Positions 56,773-64,000 of a DNA stretch of 64,000 nt are shown here, one piece after another (position 1 is the first letter of the stretch; each line of letters starts with the position of its first letter). Made by a program: the position numbers and the translations under genes. This DNA is from Symbiodinium natans (Eukaryota; Sar; Dinophyceae; Suessiales; Symbiodiniaceae): contig CAJNDS010002070.1 in assembly GCA_905221605.1 (NCBI GenBank), forward strand, positions 524,296 to 588,295, written 5' to 3'. The notes beneath the pieces were generated by a model, which was not told where the DNA came from, did no database searches, and was given only the letters and a program-made list of their open reading frames with translations.

Positions 56773-59700
56773 GGTCAAGGGTGCATGGGGGAAGGGGTGT
56801 GTGGGTGGTGGCAGCATGTGGGATCCTGGGGCCATGAGCTGGACCGGGGCCGAGGGCATGGAGCCAAAGTTGAGGGCATGGGCCATGGAATGGAGCGGGC
56901 GGAGCGGGCGGAGGGGCGGGTTCAAGTCATCTGATTGATAGGGGCATGGGGCCACGGGGCCATGGGAAGCGTGCATGGAGGGGGAGGGTGTGTGGGTGGT
57001 GGCAGCACATGGGGCCATGAGCTGCAGCCCCGAAAAGGATGCCAAAACATCCATGAGGTGTGGGTGGGAGCCATGTGGGATCATGGGGCCATGAGCCATA
57101 GGTGCCAGGGGGTCGAGGGCATGGGGGCCAGGCGATGGACATGGGAAGGGTGCATGGGGGGGGAGGGCGGAGGGCGGGCATGCACTGGGTTCCTTTAATG
57201 TCATCTGATAGGGGCATGGGGCCACGGAAACGTGCATGGGGGGAAGGGGTGTGTGGGTGGTGGCAGCCATGTGGGATCCTGGGGGCATGAGCTGGAGCCG
57301 GGGTCGAGGAGGTGTGGGGTGGTGGGAGCCATGTGGGATCATGGAGCCATGAGCTATGGGTGGGCATGATGGACATGGGAAGGGTGCATGGGGGGGGGGG
57401 GGGAGAGCGGGGAGGGCGGAGCGGGCGGGCATGCACGGGAAACGTGCGTGGGGGGAAGGGGTGTGTGGGTGGTGGCAGCCATGTGGGATCCTGGAACCTG
57501 GAGCCGGGGTCGAGGGCATGGAGCCGGGGTCGAGGGCATGGGGGCCATGGAATGGAGCGGGCGGAGCGGGCGGAAGGGGCGGGGAGAGCGGGCGGGAAGG
57601 GTGCATGAGGGGATGGGGTGGGAGCGGGGAGGGCGGAGCGGGCGGGCATGTCATCTGATAGGGGCATGGGGCCACGGGGCCGTGGGAAGGGTGCATGGAG
57701 GGGGAGGGTGTGTGGGTGGTGGCAGCCATGCGAGACATGGGGGCATGAGCTGGAGCCCCTAAAAGAATGCCAAAACATTCATGAGGTGTGGGTGGTGGGA
57801 GCCATGTGGGATCATGGGGCCATGAGCCATGGGTGCCAGGGGGTCGAGGGCATTGAGGGCATGATGGGGGCCATGCGATGGAACGGGCGGAGCGGGCGGA
57901 GTGGCGGAGAGACAGCAAGACTGGGGCCATGAGCTGGAGCCGGGGTCGAATGGAGCCGGGGTCGAGGGCATGGGGGCCATGGGGCCATGAGCCATGGGTG
58001 CCAGAAATTGGAGGGCATGGGGGCCATGCGATGGACATGGGCAGCCACCATGAGCTGGAGCCGGGTTTGAGGGAGTCGGGGTCGAGGGCATGGGGGCCAT
58101 GGAATAGAGCGGGCGGAGGGGGCGGGGAGAGCGGGCACGGGAAGGGTGTGCATGGAGGGATGAGGTGGGGCGAGCGGCGGGCTGGATTGGGGCCCTTTCA
58201 AGTTATCTGATACGGGCATGGGGCCACGGGGTCATGGGAAGGGTGCATGGGAGGATGTGTGGGTGGTGGCAGCCATGTGGGATTGATAGGGGCATGGGGC
58301 CACGGGGGGGGGAAGGGGTGTGTGGGTGGTGGCAGCCATGTGGAAAGAATGCCAAAACACCCAGGAGGTGTGGGACCATGGGTGCCAGGAGGTCGAGGGC
58401 ATGGGGGCCATGGAATGGAGCGGGCGGAGCGGGCGGAGGGGGTGGGGAGAGCGGGCACGGGAAGGGTGCATGGGGGGATGGGGTGGGGAGAGCAGGGAGG
58501 GCGGAGCGAGCGGGCATGTATTGGGGCCCTTTCAAGTCATCTGATAGGGGCATGGGGCCACGGGGCCATGGGAAGGGTGCATGGAGGGGGAGGGTGTGTG
58601 GGTGGTGGCAGCCATGTGAGACATGGGGCCATGAGCTGGAGCCCTAAAAGAATGCCAAAACACCCATGAGGGAGCCATGTGGGATCATGGGGCCATGAGC
58701 CGTGGGGTCGAGGGCATGGGGGCCATGCGATGGAACGGGCGGAGGTGAGAGCGGGGAGGGCGGAGCGGGCATGCACCGGGGCCCTTTTTGGTCATCTGCT
58801 CGGGGCCATGGGAAACGTGCATGGGGGGAGATCCTGGGGCCATGAGCTGGAGCCCAGGTTGGGTCGAGGGCATGGAGCCGAGATCAAGGGAATGGGGTCA
58901 TGGAATGGAGCGGGCGGAGCGGGCGGAAGGGGCGGGGAGAGCGGGCACGGGAAGGGTGCATGGAGGGATGGGGTGGGGAGAGCGGGGAGGGCGGAGCGGG
59001 CGGGCATGGATTGGGCCCCTTTTAAAGTCATCTGGGGAAGGGTGCATGGAGGGGGAGGATGTGTGGGTGGTGGCAGCCATGTGGGATTGGTAGGGGCATG
59101 GGGCCACGCGGCCATGGGAAATGGGGGGAAGGGGTGTGTGGGTGGTGGCAGCCATGTGGGATCCTCCATGAGCTGAACCCCTAAAAAAATACCCATGAGG
59201 TGTGGGACCATGGGTGCCAGGAGGTCGAGGGCATGGGGGCCATGGAATGGAGCGGGCGGGGAGAGCGGGCACGGGAAGGGTGCACTGGCGCCCTTTAAAG
59301 CCCATGGGAAACGTGCATGGGGGGAAGGGGTGTGTGGGTGGTGGCAGCCATGTGGGATCCTGGGGCCATGAGCTGGAGCGGGGTCGAGGGCATGGGAAGC
59401 GTGCGTGGGGGGGAAGGGGTGTGTGGGTGGTGGCAGCCATGTGGGATCCTGGGGCCATGACCATGGGTGCCAGGAGGTCGAGGGCATGGGGGCCATGGAG
59501 AGAGCGGGCACGGGGGGAGAGCGGGGAGGGCGGAGCGGGCGGTGGATTGGGGCCCTTTCATCTGATAGGGGCATGGGGCCACGCGGCCATGGGAAGGGTG
59601 CATGGAGGGGGAGGGTGGGTGGTGGCAGCCATGAGGTGTGGGACCATAGGTGCCAAAGAGAGCGGGCGGAGGGGGCGGGGAGAGCGGGCACGGGAAGGGT

Positions 59701-61430
59701 GCATGGGGGGATGGGGTGGGGAGAGCGGGGAGGGCGGAGCGGGCGGGCATGTATTGGGGCCCTTTCAAGTCATCTGATAGGGGCATGATGGGGCCACGGG
59801 CCATGGGAAGGGTGCATGGAGGGGGAGGGTGTGTGGGTGGTGGCAGCCATGTGAGACATGGAGCCTGTGATACAGCCCCTAAAAAAATGCCGGCGGGGCC
59901 ATGTGGGATCATGGGGCCATGAGCCATGGGTGCCAGGGGGTCGAGGGCATGGGGCCATGGAACGGGCGGAGTGGGCGGAGTGGCGGAGAGAGCGGCAAGA
60001 CTGGGGCCATGAGCTGGAGCCGGGGTCGAGGTTGAGGGCATGGGGGCCATGGGGCCATGAGCCATGGGTGCCAGGCGGTCGAGGGCATGGGGGCCATGCG
60101 ATACATGTGGGAAGGGTGTATGGGGGGGGGGGGGGGGGGGGCCGGGTGAGAGCGGGGAGGGCCAAGCTGGCATGCACTGGGGCCCTTTAAAGTCATCTGA
60201 TAGGGGCATGGTCACGGGGCCATGGGAAACGTGCATGGCAGGAAGGGGTGTGTGGGTGGTGGCAGCCATGTGGGATCCTGGGGCCATGAGCTGGAGCCCG
60301 GCTCAAGGGCATGGGGGCCATGGAATGGAGCGGGCGGAGCTGGCGGAGGGGGCGGGGAGGCGGAGCGGGCGGGCATGGATTGGGGTCCCTTTCAAGTCAT
60401 CTGAGGAAGGGTGCGTGGGGAGAGCGGGGAGGGCGGAGCGGGCGGGCGGGGCCCTTCTGATAGGGGCCTGGGGGGGTGTGTGGGTGGTGGCAGTGATGTG
60501 AGACATGGAGCCATGAGCCATGTGGGATCATGGGGACCATGAGTCATGGGTGCCAGGGGGTCGAGGGCATGGGGGCCATGCGATGGAATGGGCGGAGCGG
60601 GCAGAGTGGCGGAGAGACTGGGGCCATGAGCTGGAGCCGGGTCGAGGGCATGGAGCCGGGGTCGAGGGCATGGGGGCCATGGGGCCATGAGCCATGGGTG
60701 CCAGGGGTCGAGGGCATGGGGGCCATGCGATGGACATGGGAAGGGTGCAGGGGGGGGGGGGGGGGGGGGGGGAGGCGGGGAGGGCGAGCGGGCGGGCATG
60801 CACTGGGGCCCTTTAAAGTCACCTGATAGGGGCATGGGGCCACGGGGCCATGGCAGCCATGTGGGATGCTGGGGCCATGAGCTGGAGCCGGGTTCGAGGG
60901 CATGGAGCCGGCATCGAGGGCATGGGGGCATGGAATGGAGCGGGCGGAGCGGGCGGAGGGGGCGGGGAGAGCGGGCACGGGAAGGGTGCATGGAGGGCGG
61001 AGCGGGCGGGCATGGATTGGGGTATTTTCAAGTCATCTGATAGGGGCATGGGGCACGGGGCCATGGGAAGGGTGCATGGAGGGGGAGGGTGTGTGGGTGG
61101 TGGCAGCCATGTGAGACATGGGGCCATGAGCTGGAGCCCCTAAAAGAATGCCAAAACACGCATGAGGTGTGGGTGGTGGCAGCCATGTGGGATCCTGGGG
61201 CCATGAGCTGGAGCCGGGGTCGAGGGCATGGAGGCATGGGGGCCATGCGATGGAACGGGCGGAGCGGGCGGAGTGGCGGAGAGAGCGGCAAGAATGGTGG
61301 CAGCCATGTGGGATCCTGGGGCCATGAGCTGGAGCCGGGGTCGAGGGCATGGAGGCATGGGGGCCATGCGATGGAACGGGCGGAGCGGGCGGAGTGGCGG
61401 AGAGAGCGGCAAGACTATGGGTCTTCACTA

Positions 61431-61745
61431 GCGCCTCCCCCGCTCAAAGCTGGGGTCGGCGGATACTGTGATTGCAGCCGTCCTGAAGCCCATTCTGGTT
61501 CCCGGTGCCACCAGGTCTTCCGCCTGAGCAAGTACTTGCTTCCGATCGCTGCGAGGAGAATCCCGATAAGCCCTTGCGCCCCATGTGGCTACTAAGGGGA
61601 TTCGATCCAGTCATCCCAAGCCAAAACGAAGTAAAACTTGTTTTCGGGCAGGGCAGCTGCCCCCCCCCAGCATTGCCGAAACACTAGGTGTTCGATGAAG
61701 CGCATCTACACAACCTGACCAACATTCCACAATCACACAATCACC
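61431..61745. other. Flank between satellite and second gene
   Basis: Non-repetitive sequence. One frame shows a Cys-rich run (GGYCDCSRPEAHSGSRCHQ) and an AG|G start at CACCAG|GTC (61515), which may be an exon, but edges are not defined. Confidence 0.3.
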
Positions 61746-61832
61746 ATGGGTACTCCAATGCAGAAAGGTTTACAGGAGTTGAACCAAGATAAACTTGCAG
61801 ATCCCGCTCGTCTATACTGGGAATGCTATCAG
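61746..61832 (+). CDS. Second gene, early exon (GC donor)
   Basis: From an ATG at 61746 the frame reads MGTPMQKGLQELNQDKLADP then ARLYWECYQ, ending CAG|GCATCG. Alternatively a 57-nt exon starts at TTACAG|GAG (61776). Not recognised. Whether the ATG is the true start is unknown. Confidence 0.45.
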
Positions 61833-61875
61833 GCATCGTGTCTTAGGATTTCTGAGAATGGCTCGTGATGTTAAG

Positions 61876-61962
61876 GCTTGCCGCGACCATTTCCAGTCCC
61901 TGGGCGTACCGTTAGCTGGAGCCGAGGAGTTTGCCGTCCTGACCAGAACGCGAGCCGCGCAG
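61876..61962 (+). CDS. Second gene, exon of 87 nt (GC donor)
   Basis: Twenty-nine phase 0 codons between GTTAAG|GCT and CAG|GCTTCA: ACRDHFQSLGVPLAGAEEFA then VLTRTRAAQ. The frame stays open past the donor. It lies 43 bases after the previous donor, a very short putative intron. Confidence 0.45.
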
Positions 61963-63638
61963 GCTTCAGCTTTTAGTGCAATTGCTGCAATGGGGGCTCT
62001 TGAAGGTTTACCTGCAGGCACCTAAACCCCAAGAGCCAATAAACTCTCCCAACCATCCCCTGAATATCTGCGACATAGGAGTTCGGGTTTCAGGTTCGGG
62101 CACAGGTGATTAGTGCAATCCATCGCTGGCGATGCTAAGGTGTACCCCAGGGCTTAGGGTGGTGTCCATTCCCAGACCCTAGGCCTCGCCATGGATTGGG
62201 GAGGATGGGGTGCTTTCGGGACTCCGACTCCGGGTTGAAAAGTCTCGCAGTTCAGCAACCACAGGTTCCGAGGTGATCCGATGATCCCCCCGACCCATGT
62301 ACCCTCGATGGACCCTAAACCCTAAGCCCTCAACCCTAAACCCTAAACCCCTTACCAAGTAGACTCGAGCGCTTTCGAGCGATCGCGGGGCGAGATCGCA
62401 ACGGAAAAAAATGCCCCGCAGGCTTTGACTTGGCGCGAGAGGGCCCTAGAAGGCTTTGGGGCTTTGGGTTCAGGAGTTCAGTGTCTTTGCGTCTTGAAAC
62501 CCTGGTCAGTTCCGGGTGTTTAGAGGCACTGGCCAGGGAACTGCTGCGAGTGCGAGTCACTGCAAGTGCTTCTTGAGGCCTGGCCGAAGCAGACCCATCC
62601 CAAAACCTGTACTTGTAGGCCCGACGTACTGCCGTGGCGTAGAACAGATCTGAGTTGAGAGGGCTTCTAGGGCCTAGGGTATTTCAGGCTTTGGTGAAGG
62701 CTGGCTAGGCTGGTCAGTGGCTGGGAGTCTGGATGTCAGGTCTGCCGTGTGCATCTTGTTCTCGACCTGAAGAGCTGCAAGCTCCATTAAAGTCTCGGGT
62801 CGATGCGGTTGCTTAGGACTTCTGGTTGGTGTGCAGTTTGGGTCATCGCCGCTTTTGGAGCATGAAAGCCGACATGGTGGCTGCATAGCGGAGAGGTAGC
62901 GGAGACCCATGCAATCTACAGTGAGAGACGTGATATATATATATATGTAACATGACCTTCACGAAAAGCTTCCCAAGCAGAAATCTAGTACCCCTCCTGA
63001 AGGTTACACAGACAACGTTCAGCCGGAGATTTATGCAGCTGCTCTTTGGTTTGGGGACCTGGGTCTAAACCCTAATTCAGGGTTAAGGCTTAGCATCGTG
63101 GTTCAAGACTAACCCAGTTCCCTGAGTACGCCCCCCATCGAGTCCGAAGCAAGCAATACTTGTAATTACCCGAACCCGAGCCGCAGTTGCTCATAGCTTT
63201 GTCCCACAACCCAGCAACCATAGCCCAACGAAATCAGAAAGAGCCATCTCTTGAAGTGCCGGAGAAACCAGCGAAAGCCACCTTAAACTTGCCTTCAACT
63301 TGCCTTAAAGCCCTTAAACCGTCCAGCGACCCTCCGCTTCGCCACACACGGGCGCCTGCGGCGCAGCATGGCGCGCCCGCGCGGCGGCCAGGACAGCAAG
63401 CTACCAATTGCTTAAGATCCCCCCCCACAAACTAAAATGAACAAACGAACCTTCCTTATAAGGGCAATATAGTTGTTTTGTATACTGCACTGTCTGGAGA
63501 TGTCTGAAGGCAGATTTGGTTTTAGTGCCCTTCGGTGTTTGCACCGCACTCAACAAAAAAGGTTGCCTCTGTGTATTCTCCCAAGAGCCCCAAAGGCACA
63601 TGCCTTTCTAAGTGGTGATTTCTCTATGTGCTCTGCAG
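61963..63638. other. Intron of the second gene, telomere-like words
   Basis: About 1.7 kb without a supported exon. It contains CCCTAAACCC-type text at 62318-62355, a TATATATA tract near 62935, and an open frame at 63233-63300 (KEPSLEVPEKPAKATLN) that could be an exon but has no good acceptor. Confidence 0.4.
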
Positions 63639-64000
63639 TGTCCTCCCTCCCAAAGAACAAAGGTTGCCATATGCCAGGCGTGACTGCCCTTCTGAAGAGG
63701 AATGCTTCTGTGAAGGAGGGTCACACTTGAGAGACACCTTCCTTGCCCGTCCTAGCTTGGACACTCATACTGTTAAGAAGATCTTGAGCCAGGGCCTGGT
63801 AAATATGCAGAAAAAGGCTTTGCCAGGGGAAGGCGAGGAATTTGCTTTGCATGGGTCTGGAATTGAGGACTCTGCATTAAAAATGACAAATCAGATGATC
63901 GATGGCCGCGACGCAGAGCTAGAAGCTGCCTACTCAGCCATTGCCCAGTCGAAAAGCGGTTTAGCCATCATGAGCAGGCTGGGGATAACAGACAAAGGAC
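63639..64000 (+). CDS. Second gene, large exon running off the right edge
   Basis: After CTCTGCAG| one frame is open for the remaining 361 bases. It reads VLPPKEQRLPYARRDCPSEE, a CFCEGG segment, then helical text such as SLDTHTVKKILSQGLVNMQK and DAELEAAYSAIAQSKSGLA. The exon is much longer than those of the first gene. Composition suggests a soluble helical protein; family not recognised. The same bases are open from an ATG at 63473 in another frame, which looks less protein-like. Confidence 0.6.

Larger units (their letters stand above)
53705..61430. repeat. Large G-rich composite satellite, about 7.7 kb
   Basis: Built from recurring segments: a GTGGGTGGTGGCAGCCATG segment, GGGGCCATGAGCTGGAGCC, GGTCGAGGGCATGG, GGAGCGGGCGGAGCGGG, and a CCCTTTAAAGTCATCTGATAG segment that returns every 200-450 bp. 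Another recurring piece is CCTAAAAGAATGCCAAAACA. Segments recur in changing order and number, so units are composite. Stop-free Met-Gly-Gly and Pro-rich frames on both strands are by-products, not genes. Confidence 0.95.

Noticed and set aside
53682-61430. Dozens of long Pro/Met/His- or Gly/Trp-rich open frames on both strands
   Set aside because: They are translations of the G-rich satellite, present in many frames at once; the units lack stops.

Overview
This is a nuclear eukaryotic window, most likely from a dinoflagellate. It has no bacterial-style gene blocks; coding sequence appears as very short exons separated by long, repeat-rich introns. Nearly every exon I can support starts after an AG followed by G, and its donor is GT or, almost as often, GC. 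Degenerate TTTAGGG/CCCTAAA telomere-type words are scattered through the introns. GC donors together with AG|G acceptors are a known dinoflagellate trait; the lineage assignment is inference.

The coding signal I trust is on the + strand. From 287 to 12029 and again from 26722 to 29874, exons encode a repeated beta-rich module with core V-x-[IV]-P-x-G-x-x-P-G-D-x-F followed by [D]GRELE[VI]AVPEGCGPGS. Six modules are visible, plus one broken copy. Between and around them lies a chain of about twenty microexons (21-54 nt, almost all phase 0) rich in Ala, Glu and Pro; with larger exons at 28375, 30981 and 31277 they would form a long acidic, probably disordered linker. From 32425 to 43119 come Ser/Arg-rich, charged and Cys-rich exons that I cannot assign to a family. 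From 47161 to 53343 several exons form at least one convincing BRCT domain, joined in phase across three introns, followed by BRCT-like pieces and a terminal exon with a TAG stop. Everything from 287 to 53343 may be one very long gene (VP modules, acidic linker, Cys-rich middle, BRCT tail) or two or more head-to-tail genes; the sequence alone does not decide.

Downstream of the stop are a degenerate telomere-like tract (53405-53515) and a 7.7-kb G-rich satellite (about 53705-61430) with two inverted blocks that are copies of each other. A second + strand gene then appears (exons near 61746-61962 and from 63639 off the right edge).

The introns hold large simple repeats: an ATTCACTC array (2896-3494), an ACT array (8367-8800), GAGAGG (24926-25055), ACGC/AC (32745-32992), CA-rich (34268-35185) and GT-rich (45619-46397). 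They also hold a hairpin-forming alternating tandem repeat inside the BRCT-splitting intron (47810-48215), a roughly 52-bp tandem repeat (13473-13714) and two copies of an 84-bp dispersed element (3520-3603, 33063-33146). Exon edges are read by eye; no transcript data were available.
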